Assembly (NCBI RefSeq): GCF_003202435.1 | Contig: NZ_QJHK01000015.1 | Location: 62,001 to 126,000, forward strand | DNA length: 64,000 bases | Direction of reading: 5' to 3' | Source of the DNA: Flavobacterium cheongpyeongense | Lineage (GTDB): Bacteria > Bacteroidota > Bacteroidia > Flavobacteriales > Flavobacteriaceae | Shown here: positions 1 through 8,707 of the stretch, one piece after another | Position numbering within the stretch: position 1 is the stretch's first letter | Layout of the letters: every line of letters starts with the position of its first letter | Program-made: the position numbers and the translations under genes | Notes under the pieces: generated by a model | What the model was told of the DNA's origin: nothing | Database searches by the model: none | What the model saw: the letters and a program-made list of their open reading frames with translations, nothing else

Positions 1-1
1 T

Positions 2-535
2 CCTTTAGCAAAAGTTATTCACGATAATTTCGGAATTGTTGAAGCTTTAATGACTACTGTTCATGCTACAACTTCAACTCAAATGACTGCTGACGGACCT
101 TCCAGAAAAGACTGGAGAGGTGGACGTGCAGCGGCAATCAATATTATCCCTTCTTCGACTGGTGCTGCAAAAGCTGTTGGAAAAGTTATTCCTGAACTGA
201 ATGGAAAATTAACAGGGATGGCTTTCCGTGTTCCTACTGCTGACGTTTCTACAGTAGATTTAACTGTAAAAGTAGCTAAAGAGACTTCTTACGAAGAGAT
301 TATGGCTGTTTTGAAAAAAGCTTCTGAAACTAACCTGAAAGGTATTTTGGGCTACACTGAAGATGCTGTTGTTTCTCAGGATTTCATTTCAGACAAAAGA
401 ACTTCAATCATTGATGCCACTGCAGGTATTGGTTTAAATTCAACTTTCTTTAAATTAGTATCATGGTACGATAATGAGTACGGATACTCTAGTAAATTAA
501 TTGATTTATCTGTGCATATTGCAGGTTTAAAATAA
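2..535 (+). CDS. gap: Glyceraldehyde-3-phosphate dehydrogenase, C-terminal part (cut by window edge)
   Basis: C-terminal 177 residues of GAPDH, the glycolytic enzyme that oxidises and phosphorylates glyceraldehyde-3-phosphate with NAD(P). The reading frame is open from base 2, and the first visible residues (PLAKVIHDNFG) are those that follow the catalytic Cys loop, so the cysteine lies just outside the window. The catalytic His is visible in TTVHATTSTQ, and the SRKDWRGGRAA phosphate-binding segment and the SWYDNEYGYS signature are intact. Only the left edge truncates it. A clear terminator follows at about 553-591. Confidence 0.97.
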   Translation, partial: PLAKVIHDNFGIVEALMTTVHATTSTQMTADGPSRKDWRGGRAAAINIIPSSTGAAKAVGKVIPELNGKLTGMAFRVPTADVSTVDLTVKVAKETSYEEIMAVLKKASETNLKGILGYTEDAVVSQDFISDKRTSIIDATAGIGLNSTFFKLVSWYDNEYGYSSKLIDLSVHIAGLK

Positions 536-552
536 TATTTTATTCAGAGAGA

Positions 553-591
553 AAGTCCCGTTATTTCAAAATGACGGGATTTCTTATTTTT
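553..591 (+). terminator. Rho-independent terminator after gap
   Basis: The stem TCCCGT / ACGGGA, extended by A/T pairs, encloses a short AT-rich loop and is followed by a T-rich tract. It sits 18 bp after the gap stop codon. Confidence 0.8.
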
Positions 592-661
592 GTTATGTCT
601 TTAATTAATGTAAAAAACACACTTGTAATTAAAGAAAAACTAACTCAAAAACCAAACTAAA

Positions 662-1513
662 ATGAAATTAATAGTTGATAGTGGATCTACTAAAGCAGAC
701 TGGATTGCGATTGATGACAGTGGAAAAGTATTGTTCACAACACAAACTTTAGGTTTAAATCCCGAAATTCTTGATGGTCCCGAGATTATCGAAAGAGTAA
801 ATGACCGTTTTGATATTTCGCAGAACAAAAAAGAAGCTACCCATTTGTTCTTTTATGGTGCAGGCTGCGGTACAGACAGAATGAAACAATCTTTATCTCA
901 GGTATTTCAGGAATATTTTGAAAATGCTATTGTAGAGGTTCATGAAGATACTTATGCTGCAGTATATGCAACAACACCAAAGGGAGAACAAGCAATTGTC
1001 AGTATTTTAGGAACAGGTTCTAATTGTAGTTATTTTGATGGTAAAATTTTGCATCAAAAAGTGCAGTCACTAGGTTACATCGTAATGGATGATTGTAGTG
1101 GAAACGTTTTTGGAAAAGAACTAATCAGAAAGTATTATTTTAATAAAATGCCAAAAGAACTGGCAATCGAATTAGAAAAAGAATATGATTTAGATCCGGA
1201 TTTCATTAAAAATAAATTATACAAAGAACCAAACCCTAATGCTTATCTGGCCACTTTTGCTAAGTTTTTGATTCAGCATAAAGATTCTGAATTTTGCAGA
1301 AAAATTATTTTTAAGGGAATGAAATCTTTCGTTAAAAACTATATTAAACAATATGATAATTGCCAGGAGGTTCCTGTTCATTTTGTAGGTTCAATAGCTT
1401 TTTATTTAAAAGATGAGCTCCAGGAAACATTTGATAAATACGAACTTAAGTTAGGTAATGTTTTAAGACGTCCAATTGATGGTCTTATCGCTTATCACGT
1501 TGCTAATAAATAA
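662..1513 (+). CDS. BadF/BadG-type ATPase, N-acetylglucosamine kinase-like
   Basis: A 283-residue sugar-kinase-like ATPase of the actin/hexokinase fold. The phosphate-1 motif DSGSTKADW is at residues 6-14 and a glycine-rich phosphate-2 motif, LGTGSNCSYFDG, is near residue 116. Homologues are usually called N-acetylglucosamine kinases of the BadF/BadG/BcrA/BcrD family. The substrate cannot be read from the sequence, but an amino-sugar kinase fits a chitin- or mucin-using flavobacterium that also has a GH20 hexosaminidase in this window. The mgsA gene begins 9 bp downstream, so the two are probably co-transcribed. Confidence 0.85.
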   Translation: MKLIVDSGSTKADWIAIDDSGKVLFTTQTLGLNPEILDGPEIIERVNDRFDISQNKKEATHLFFYGAGCGTDRMKQSLSQVFQEYFENAIVEVHEDTYAAVYATTPKGEQAIVSILGTGSNCSYFDGKILHQKVQSLGYIVMDDCSGNVFGKELIRKYYFNKMPKELAIELEKEYDLDPDFIKNKLYKEPNPNAYLATFAKFLIQHKDSEFCRKIIFKGMKSFVKNYIKQYDNCQEVPVHFVGSIAFYLKDELQETFDKYELKLGNVLRRPIDGLIAYHVANK

Positions 1514-1522
1514 ATAATCAGA

Positions 1523-1897
1523 ATGGAAATTGCAATTATTGCGCATGATGGTAAAAAAGCAGATTTAATTAATTTTTTAATTAAAAACACATCAGTACTG
1601 CAAAATGAAAATATTAGCCTTATTGGTACCGGTACTACCGGAGGAAAAGCAGAGGCTGCTGGCTTTAGAACAAGACGAATGCTTTCAGGGCCATTAGGAG
1701 GTGATGCTCAGATAGCCGGAAGGGTAGCAGAAGGCTTAACCCAAATGGTTTTCTTTTTTAAGGATCCTTTGTCAAGTCATCCACATGAAGCAGATATAAA
1801 TATGCTTATCAGGGTTTGTGACGTACATAATGTGCCACTGGCAACTAATGAAGCAACGGCACAATTATTATTGGATGCTATTGCACAGCAATTATAG
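1523..1897 (+). CDS. mgsA: Methylglyoxal synthase
   Basis: A 124-residue cytoplasmic enzyme that converts dihydroxyacetone phosphate to methylglyoxal and phosphate, a bypass of lower glycolysis. The MGS-like domain fills the protein. Visible are AHDGKK near the N-terminus, the phosphate-binding TGTTGGKA, the GPLGGDAQIAGR segment carrying the catalytic Asp, and SSHPHEADI with the active-site His. It is linked to the kinase gene (9 bp gap) and lies just after gap, the step it relieves when triose phosphate accumulates. Its last 20 bp overlap tail-to-tail with the RidA gene. Confidence 0.95.
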   Translation: MEIAIIAHDGKKADLINFLIKNTSVLQNENISLIGTGTTGGKAEAAGFRTRRMLSGPLGGDAQIAGRVAEGLTQMVFFFKDPLSSHPHEADINMLIRVCDVHNVPLATNEATAQLLLDAIAQQL

Positions 1898-2258
1898 AAA
1901 TCTCAATATTTACATTTTTTGGCAGACAAGCCACCTGAACCGTTTCACGAGCTGGAGCGGTTTTTTCATTAAAGTATGATCCGTAAACGGTATTAATGGC
2001 GGCAAAATTAGTCATATCCATTATAAAGATTGAAGCTTTTACAACGTTTTCAAAAGTCATGTCCGCAGCTTCTAAAATAGCAGCGATATTTTGCATAACC
2101 TGATGTGTTTCGTCGTTAATGTTTTCGGTAATAAGTTCCCCTGTAGATGGATTTATAGCGATCTGTCCGGAAGCATACAGTATATTTCCGGATAAAACAG
2201 CCTGATTATAAGGGCCGATAGGAGCTGGTGCTTTTTCGGTAAAGATTATTTTTTTCAT
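1878..2258 (-). CDS. RidA family enamine/imine deaminase
   Basis: A 126-residue YjgF/YER057c/UK114 protein. RidA trimers hydrolyse reactive 2-aminoacrylate and related enamine or imine intermediates released by PLP enzymes. The motifs PIGPYNQAV and YASGQIA, and the Arg of APARETVQVA that binds the substrate carboxylate, are all present, so deaminase activity is likely. It starts 27 bp after the LptD-like gene on the same strand and is probably the second gene of that operon. Confidence 0.93.
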   Translation of the reverse strand: MKKIIFTEKAPAPIGPYNQAVLSGNILYASGQIAINPSTGELITENINDETHQVMQNIAAILEAADMTFENVVKASIFIMDMTNFAAINTVYGSYFNEKTAPARETVQVACLPKNVNIEISIIAVQ

Positions 2259-2285
2259 ATCTGAATATTAAATTTTTTTAAAGGT

Positions 2286-4949
2286 TTATCTGTTAGAGTT
2301 ACTTCGTTTATCCCATTTTATGTCACTGAGCATTCCTGATTTTATTCCGATAAAGAAATTCCAGTTCGCATAAGTGCCTAGTGGTGTCCAGTTAAAAGAC
2401 ATTCTCCAGCTTAATAAATCTCTTTCAAAACGTAGTTGGGTAAAAGTAACACCTTTTTGTACGAAATCATAACCGGTTGAGATTCCGCCTTTCCATTTAG
2501 GTGTGATATCCATATTTGCTGAAACCATGATTGAATTTCCTGAGATCTTATTTTCCCGGTTAGTATTTGAATAAGTTAACGAATAAGCCATTGTCATATC
2601 CCAGGGAAGTTTTGAATTAAAGAATTCCGTAATGACATTCTCAGAATCTTCTTCTGCAAACTGGCTTTTTCGGGTATCATTAAGGTCGGTGTTTGTTCCA
2701 AATAAATCATCATCCCGACCTCCATTTCTTTTACTTTGCTTGTTTTCATCCTTTTTGTCATTTTTGTTTGAAAAAGAATAATTCAAAGTCATATTTGCGC
2801 TTGTCATTCTGAACAGGCTTCCTCCATTATTAATATTGAACACATTAATTTGCTGTCCGGAATTATCAATTGCATACGGATTTAAAGTTGCTGCAAAATT
2901 AACATTCATTTTGTTTTCAAATAATTGAGTACCACCGCTCACACGAACAGGCTCAAGAGCAAATGTTGTTTTTCCGTCAGCATTAAAATTATAGCTTGTG
3001 CTGAAATTTAAATTATTTAACAGCATTACTTTTTTAGGTTCAGTTTTGGTGCTGTCTTTGTCAGTTACCTTTGCTTCAAAAGTATTGCTTAAATCAAATC
3101 CTATAATGTTGGAATTTGATTTCCCAGGCGATCCGTAAACACCATTTTCAAATCGGGTGTAATCTTTATAATTTGTGCCAGTTGCGTCTATAGCATAGGT
3201 GTCATAATATTTTTCAAAACTAGGAGTATAGGAATAGGAAAATGAAGGACGCATGACATGACGTATGGCTTGTATTTTCTTTGTATCCCCAAATTTAAAA
3301 GTACCATAAATAGTTGTTCCTAAGCTTGAGCTAAAGTTATAGGTTCTAAAGGCGTCAAAACCATTCACTGTTTTCTCTACAACAGAGTTTGAACTCTGGT
3401 CAAAAGATTTATTGATTGTTTTAGTTACCCAGGTTTCCTGATAATTGGTAGAGGCACTGGCACTAAAGTACTTGAATATTTTAAAATTGGTACTAAGCGG
3501 TATACTATGTTGCATCCCAATTTGTGCATTATCAAACATTTGAGGTTTGAAAAATAAGGAATCGTTAGTTACAAAACTGTTTTTACCGCTGACATTATAT
3601 TGTAAGTTAATGTTTTTAATTAAACCTTTTTTGACCCCGTCTTTTCCAACAAAAGGATATATACGATCAATACTTCCCTGTAAAGACGGAAGTGTCATGT
3701 TGATTTCTTCTGTTTGCGTATTCTGAGAATGTGTTGCCGTTAATGCTATTCTGGCTTGTGGGATTGTATTAAAAGTTTTATTCCAGGAAATGGATGAGCT
3801 AAGCGTGTTATTTAAGCTTGAACCAATGTTGGCCTGATTTATGGACTGCTTAAAATATTTACTGCTACCCATATTTACAGAGGCAGAAAAACTGGAATTG
3901 GGATTCGATTTAGAATCTTTTGAATGTGACCACTGAAGATTATAAATATTTTGTTTTGAGTAATCAGGATAACCTCTTTCACTTGATATTAAATTTTCAA
4001 ATCTAAAATTGACATTCCCTCTATATTTGTACCTTTTTGCATAAGAAGATTCAAAGCGCATAGCGTAGCTGCCATTTGTATAATAATCACCTAAGACGGT
4101 TAGATCATAATTATCGCTTAAAGCAAAATAATATCCTCCATTTTGTAGTGAAAATCCTCTGGTATTCGAGTCATTATAACTAGGGATAATAATTCCGGAA
4201 ACACTTTTTTCCTGGCTCATAGGGAAATAAGCATACGGTAATGCAATTGGGGTGGGTACATCTGCAATAACCATATTTGTCAATCCTGTAATTACTTTTT
4301 TTCCGGGAACAAATTTTACCTTACTTGTCCTAAAATAGTACTCAGGATTGTCAACATCTGTAGAGGTAGTAAAACGAGCACCCTTCAAATAGTAAACAGA
4401 GTCATTTTCTTTTTTAGTAACCTGTGCTTTTATCTTGAATTCTCCCTGTTCTGTTCTTGAATTGTAAATTAAAGCTTTTTTAGTTTTAAAATTAAATCGA
4501 ATCGAATCTGGCTGAACCTCATTAGATCCTTGTTTAAAATTTGGATATTGTGTTAATACCCCGGCAGAATCTTTTATTCTTCCGGCATATACTTCATCTT
4601 TGTCATAATTAAGAACAATAATTCCTGATTTTAGTTCTATATCTTTATAGTATAACTCAGCTTCATCATAAAGGGTTAATGTTTTGTTTTTTTGGTCAAT
4701 TTTTTGGTAACCTTTTGCGGTACGTTTCACTATTCCGTCCAAAAAAGCCTTTTTAGGTTTTATACTGTCAGCTTTAATTGTGTCTTTTACAGTTTTTGTA
4801 GTATCTGTAGAAGCCTTTTTATCTTTATCAGTTTGTCCTGCAATTGGTAACGGATTTTTTTTAGGCTTTTTTTCTTGTGAATATAAATTACCACATCCTA
4901 AACTTAGGAAAAATGATAACAAAACGATATTAAATAAGTTTGTATGCAA
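2286..4949 (-). CDS. lptD: LptD/OstA-like outer-membrane LPS assembly protein
   Basis: A large outer-membrane beta-barrel protein. After a signal peptide (LFNIVLLSFFLSL, cleavage near LYSQ) comes a Lys/Thr-rich linker, then an OstA-like jellyroll (about residues 95-250 of the 887 used here) and a long series of amphipathic strands ending in a Trp/Phe-rich C-terminus, typical of Bacteroidota LptD. The role is inferred: insertion of LPS/LOS in the outer leaflet. I chose the TTG at 4949. The frame stays open to an ATG at 5033, but a promoter -7 box at 4998-5005 lies inside that extension, and the signal peptide begins only at the TTG. The RidA gene follows. Confidence 0.8.
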   Translation of the reverse strand: MHTNLFNIVLLSFFLSLGCGNLYSQEKKPKKNPLPIAGQTDKDKKASTDTTKTVKDTIKADSIKPKKAFLDGIVKRTAKGYQKIDQKNKTLTLYDEAELYYKDIELKSGIIVLNYDKDEVYAGRIKDSAGVLTQYPNFKQGSNEVQPDSIRFNFKTKKALIYNSRTEQGEFKIKAQVTKKENDSVYYLKGARFTTSTDVDNPEYYFRTSKVKFVPGKKVITGLTNMVIADVPTPIALPYAYFPMSQEKSVSGIIIPSYNDSNTRGFSLQNGGYYFALSDNYDLTVLGDYYTNGSYAMRFESSYAKRYKYRGNVNFRFENLISSERGYPDYSKQNIYNLQWSHSKDSKSNPNSSFSASVNMGSSKYFKQSINQANIGSSLNNTLSSSISWNKTFNTIPQARIALTATHSQNTQTEEINMTLPSLQGSIDRIYPFVGKDGVKKGLIKNINLQYNVSGKNSFVTNDSLFFKPQMFDNAQIGMQHSIPLSTNFKIFKYFSASASTNYQETWVTKTINKSFDQSSNSVVEKTVNGFDAFRTYNFSSSLGTTIYGTFKFGDTKKIQAIRHVMRPSFSYSYTPSFEKYYDTYAIDATGTNYKDYTRFENGVYGSPGKSNSNIIGFDLSNTFEAKVTDKDSTKTEPKKVMLLNNLNFSTSYNFNADGKTTFALEPVRVSGGTQLFENKMNVNFAATLNPYAIDNSGQQINVFNINNGGSLFRMTSANMTLNYSFSNKNDKKDENKQSKRNGGRDDDLFGTNTDLNDTRKSQFAEEDSENVITEFFNSKLPWDMTMAYSLTYSNTNRENKISGNSIMVSANMDITPKWKGGISTGYDFVQKGVTFTQLRFERDLLSWRMSFNWTPLGTYANWNFFIGIKSGMLSDIKWDKRSNSNR

Positions 4950-4997
4950 AGGTTTAAATGCTATTTTTGTAAAAGTATGGCTTGTTTTTTGACATGT

Positions 4998-5005
4998 CAA
5001 ACTTA
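4998..5005 (-). promoter_or_regulatory. Promoter -7 box for the LptD-like gene
   Basis: TAAGTTTG on the minus strand matches the Bacteroidota -7 element TAnnTTTG. Transcription would begin near 4991, downstream of the far ATG at 5033, which supports the TTG start at 4949. A TTG lies 15 bp upstream, slightly closer than the usual 17-23 bp. Confidence 0.5.
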
Positions 5006-5045
5006 CATATAATTTTTTGGCAAAAATAATCAATTGTAAAAATTA

Positions 5046-5053
5046 TAGCTTTG
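5046..5053 (+). promoter_or_regulatory. Promoter -7 box for the amidase cluster
   Basis: TAGCTTTG matches TAnnTTTG and lies 28 bp before the ATG at 5082. A TTTG occurs 26 bp upstream, a little far for an ideal -33 element. Confidence 0.5.
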
Positions 5054-5081
5054 CATTTTATTAAAATTAACTTTTAGATTT

Positions 5082-6212
5082 ATGAACATTTTAAACAAAA
5101 CTAAATTAATATTTATTTTTTTTCTAACTATAACGTCTTTTTGTGGCCACTCTCAGTCTAATGTTTTCAAAGTAACTCTTGATGCAGGGCATGGTGATCA
5201 TGATTTTGGAGCTGTTTATAGTGGTCGTATTGAAAAAAATATTGCTTTGGCGATTGTTTTGAAAGTAGGGAAAATTTTAGAACTAAATCCAAATGTTCAT
5301 GTTATTTATACCCGTAAAACAGATGTTTTTATCGATTTAGTAGAAAGAGCCAATATCGCAAACAGGGCCAATTCTAATATTTTTGTTTCCATACACTGTA
5401 ACGCAAATAAAAATACAGCTGCAGACGGAACAGAAACTTATGTCATGGGTTTGAGTAAGGTAGCATCGAATCTTGAAGCTGCGAAAAAAGAGAACTCTGT
5501 AATTACTTTAGAAAAGGATTACAAACGTAAGTACGAAGGCTATGATCCCAATTCGCCTGAATCAATGATAGGAATGACCCTGATGCAGGAAGAATATCTG
5601 GATAATAGTATCTCACTAGCCAGTAAAATTGAAGATAATTTTGAGAAATTAGGAAAAAAACTTCGTCACGGGGGAGTTAAACAGGCTCCTTTTATGGTAC
5701 TTCATAAGGCATATATGCCAAGGGTTTTAGTAGAAACAGGATTTGTGTCTAATCCTACAGAAGGAGATATTTTAAATTCAGAAGCAGGGCAAAACGATAT
5801 TGCAGAGGCAATTGCAAGTGCAATATTAAGTTATAAAAGAGAATACTTCGGAACCGGGGCTCCTGAAATAAATGAAGTAAAACCTGCAAAAGATACTTCT
5901 GTTCCTGCAAAGCCAAAAACAGTTGAAACTACTCCCAAACCAGTTAAAGATACTCCTAAAGGGACTTTCTTTAAGGTGCAGCTTATAGCAAGCATAAAAA
6001 AAACACCATTAGAGCCTAAAAAATTTAAAGGTTTAAAGAATGTGACAATGATTTATGAAAATAACATTTATAAATATTTCTATCAGGAAACTTCCAGTTA
6101 TGAAACAGCCCAGAAATATTTGAAAGAAGCTAAAAGCAAAGGATATGGAGCGGCATTTTTGGTAGCTACCAGAGATGGAGAAAAAATCAGTATTCAGGAA
6201 GCCATCAAATAA
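5082..6212 (+). CDS. N-acetylmuramoyl-L-alanine amidase (Amidase_3) with SPOR-like C-terminus
   Basis: A 376-residue secreted peptidoglycan amidase that cleaves the MurNAc-L-Ala bond. It has a signal peptide (about residues 1-24, ending near GHSQS) and then the zinc amidase domain, about residues 29-252. Zinc and catalytic residues are visible in LDAGHGDHDFGA (His), RIEKNIAL (Glu), VSIHCNANKN (His) and VLVETGFVSNP (Glu). A Lys/Pro/Thr linker joins it to about 80 residues resembling a SPOR peptidoglycan-binding domain (FFKVQLIASIKK onward), which would target division sites. The MCE protein gene follows after 51 bp. Confidence 0.93.
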   Translation: MNILNKTKLIFIFFLTITSFCGHSQSNVFKVTLDAGHGDHDFGAVYSGRIEKNIALAIVLKVGKILELNPNVHVIYTRKTDVFIDLVERANIANRANSNIFVSIHCNANKNTAADGTETYVMGLSKVASNLEAAKKENSVITLEKDYKRKYEGYDPNSPESMIGMTLMQEEYLDNSISLASKIEDNFEKLGKKLRHGGVKQAPFMVLHKAYMPRVLVETGFVSNPTEGDILNSEAGQNDIAEAIASAILSYKREYFGTGAPEINEVKPAKDTSVPAKPKTVETTPKPVKDTPKGTFFKVQLIASIKKTPLEPKKFKGLKNVTMIYENNIYKYFYQETSSYETAQKYLKEAKSKGYGAAFLVATRDGEKISIQEAIK

Positions 6213-6237
6213 TACTGGTAAGTTCGGATATTTATAT

Positions 6238-6245
6238 TAATTTTG
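6238..6245 (+). promoter_or_regulatory. Possible internal promoter -7 box before the MCE gene
   Basis: TAATTTTG matches TAnnTTTG 18 bp before the TTG start at 6264. No clear -33 element is seen, so this is a weak call. Confidence 0.3.
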
Positions 6246-6263
6246 TATTAAACACTTACAATT

Positions 6264-7229
6264 TTGAAACTAACAAGAGAAATTAAAACGGCTATTTTAG
6301 TCATTGCGTCAATTTTATTATTTATTTGGGGTTATAGTTTTTTAAAAGGCAGAGACCTTTTTACAAATTACAAAACATTATATGTAGAATATGATAATGT
6401 TGAAGATTTGGCAAAATCAGCTCCGGTAACTTTAAACGGACTTGGAATTGGTAAAGTAAATAAAATTACAATCAATGAAACAACGGGCAAGTTATTAGTG
6501 GAACTTCAGCTAAAAACTGATTTTCCAATTTCTAAAACCAGTAAAGCGGCATTGTACTCCCCAAGTTTAATTGGCGGAAGGCAAATCAAAATTATTCCAA
6601 ATCTGGCAGATAAAAATCCGGCTGATGATGGAGAAACTCTTGAATCGGTTGTAGAATTAGGATTAACAGAATCTTTAGGGGGTAAAATGGAACCAATTCA
6701 GCAAAAACTGGATTTAATGCTGGCTAATATTAATACACTGGTTTCCGGATTAAACAATGTTTTGGATAAAAAAGGTCAGGAAGATATAAAGAAAGCATTG
6801 TCTGAATTGAGTCAGACGATGGAGCAATTTCACAGAGCTTCAGGAAGCCTTAATTCTATTCTGGATACAAATAAAGGACAGATTAACGGAGTGGTGACGA
6901 ATTTGAATAAAATGTCAGGCAACTTCAATAAAATATCAGATTCTTTAAACAAGGCCGATTTAGGTAAAACAGTTAGGAACTTAAACCAGACTTTGGCTAA
7001 GGTAGATGGTATTATGAGTAATTTAAACTCTGGAAAAGGTACAGCAGGCAAACTTTTAAATGATGATGCCTTGTATGATAATTTGTCTAAAACTTCAAAA
7101 GAGTTAGAACTGCTTTTGCAGGATGTGCGGTTGCATCCAACACGTTATGTAAATGTTTCTGTTTTTGGGAAGAAGAACAAACCTTATGTAGCGCCAACAG
7201 AAGATAAAAATACGACGACTAAAAAATAA
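6264..7229 (+). CDS. MlaD/MCE-family lipid transport protein
   Basis: A 321-residue protein with one N-terminal membrane anchor (AILVIASILLFIWGYSFL, about residues 10-27), an MCE domain (about residues 38-115, including VTLNGLGIGKVNKI and the SLIGGRQIKII strand) and a long helical C-terminal region (about 130-290) that probably forms a coiled-coil conduit. MCE proteins bind phospholipids in the periplasm for transport between the inner and outer membranes, usually with an MlaE/MlaF ABC transporter, which is not encoded here. The start is a TTG: no ATG fits before the membrane anchor. The Fe-S protein gene begins 5 bp after the stop. Confidence 0.92.
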   Translation: MKLTREIKTAILVIASILLFIWGYSFLKGRDLFTNYKTLYVEYDNVEDLAKSAPVTLNGLGIGKVNKITINETTGKLLVELQLKTDFPISKTSKAALYSPSLIGGRQIKIIPNLADKNPADDGETLESVVELGLTESLGGKMEPIQQKLDLMLANINTLVSGLNNVLDKKGQEDIKKALSELSQTMEQFHRASGSLNSILDTNKGQINGVVTNLNKMSGNFNKISDSLNKADLGKTVRNLNQTLAKVDGIMSNLNSGKGTAGKLLNDDALYDNLSKTSKELELLLQDVRLHPTRYVNVSVFGKKNKPYVAPTEDKNTTTKK

Positions 7230-7234
7230 AGGAA

Positions 7235-8566
7235 ATGAGCTACCTAGATAATATTTTATTCGCTATAGTTTTGATAGCTGGTTTTGCTTTTTTTGCTTCA
7301 GGTGTAAAAAAAATTATTCGGAATATCAATTTGGGTATTGATGTTGACAGAAAAGATAATCCTAAAGAACGTTTGGCAAACATGATTTTGATTGCTCTTG
7401 GTCAGTCTAAAATGGTGAAACGTCCTGTTGCCGGAATCCTTCATGTTTTTGTATATGTTGGATTTATTATTATCAATATCGAATTGCTCGAAATTATTAT
7501 TGATGGGTTATTAGGAACGCATAGAATTTTTGCCCCTTATTTGGGAGAAGTCTATAATGTATTAATAGCTTCATTTGAAATATTAGCGATACTTGTAATT
7601 TTTTCTGTTACCGTTTTCTGGATCAGAAGGAACCTCATTAGGCTCAAACGTTTTATACATTCTGATTTAAATGGATTTCCTAAAAATGATGCGAATTATA
7701 TATTGTATTTTGAAACCGTTCTGATGATCATGTTTTTATTGATGAACGCCTCAGATCTGCATTTACAAAATGTTCCTGGAGGAGTTTTTCATAAAGCAGG
7801 AAGTTTTCCGGTAAGTCAGTTTATAGCACCTCTTTTTAACGGAATGTCAAACGAATTGGTGATCTTGTTGTTTGAAGTTTTCTGGTGGCTTCACATTGTA
7901 GGTATTTTATGTTTTATGAATTACTTGTATTTTTCAAAACACCTGCATATTCTTTTAGCATTCCCAAATACTTATTTTGCTGATCTGAGACCAAAAGGGA
8001 AATTTGATAACCTGGCATCCGTTACCAAAGAAGTAAGATTAATGATGGATCCAAATGCAGATCCGTTTGCAACTGCTCCGGTGGATGAAAACGCTGTTCC
8101 TGCCAAATTTGGGGCAAGTGATGTCCAGGATTTAAGCTGGGTTCAGTTATTAAATGCTTATACCTGTACAGAATGTGGGCGTTGTACCTCTGCGTGTCCA
8201 GCAAATCAAACAGGTAAAAAATTATCTCCCCGTAAAATTATGATGGATACGAGAGATCGTTTGCAGGAAGTAGGAAAAAATATAGATGCCAACAAAGGAG
8301 TTTTTGTACCGGATAACAAAACATTATTGAATGATTATATCACCCCGGAAGAATTGTGGGCTTGTACATCTTGTAATGCCTGCGTTGAAGAATGTCCGGT
8401 AAATATTAGTCCTTTGTCTATCATTATGGATATGCGCCGTTATCTGGTTATGGAACAAAGTGCTGCGCCAATGTCGCTAAATGCGATGATGACTAATATC
8501 GAAAATAACGGAGCACCCTGGCAATATAGCCAGCAGGACAGATTGAACTGGAAAAACGAAAATTAA
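7235..8566 (+). CDS. Membrane-bound 4Fe-4S oxidoreductase subunit
   Basis: A 443-residue redox protein. The N-terminal half has about five or six membrane helices resembling a NarI/HdrE-like cytochrome b domain. The C-terminal half carries two complete 4Fe-4S sets: C311, C314, C317, C321 (CTECGRCTSACP) and C377, C380, C383, C387 (CTSCNACVEECP). It resembles GlpC/HdrD-type electron carriers. The donor and acceptor are unknown; it probably passes electrons between the quinone pool and a soluble partner, with the next gene product as the CCG-domain subunit. Confidence 0.9.
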   Translation: MSYLDNILFAIVLIAGFAFFASGVKKIIRNINLGIDVDRKDNPKERLANMILIALGQSKMVKRPVAGILHVFVYVGFIIINIELLEIIIDGLLGTHRIFAPYLGEVYNVLIASFEILAILVIFSVTVFWIRRNLIRLKRFIHSDLNGFPKNDANYILYFETVLMIMFLLMNASDLHLQNVPGGVFHKAGSFPVSQFIAPLFNGMSNELVILLFEVFWWLHIVGILCFMNYLYFSKHLHILLAFPNTYFADLRPKGKFDNLASVTKEVRLMMDPNADPFATAPVDENAVPAKFGASDVQDLSWVQLLNAYTCTECGRCTSACPANQTGKKLSPRKIMMDTRDRLQEVGKNIDANKGVFVPDNKTLLNDYITPEELWACTSCNACVEECPVNISPLSIIMDMRRYLVMEQSAAPMSLNAMMTNIENNGAPWQYSQQDRLNWKNEN

Positions 8567-8707
8567 AAAAAAATATTTAATTGGTTAATCGTTAATTCGT
8601 TTAATTGATTCAATAAAATAAATTTTAGGTTTTAAGGAAGTTTGGAGTTAGATTCGTTAATAGCTAACCCGTCTTTAATGATTAACCTATTAAACAAAAA
8701 AAAGAAG

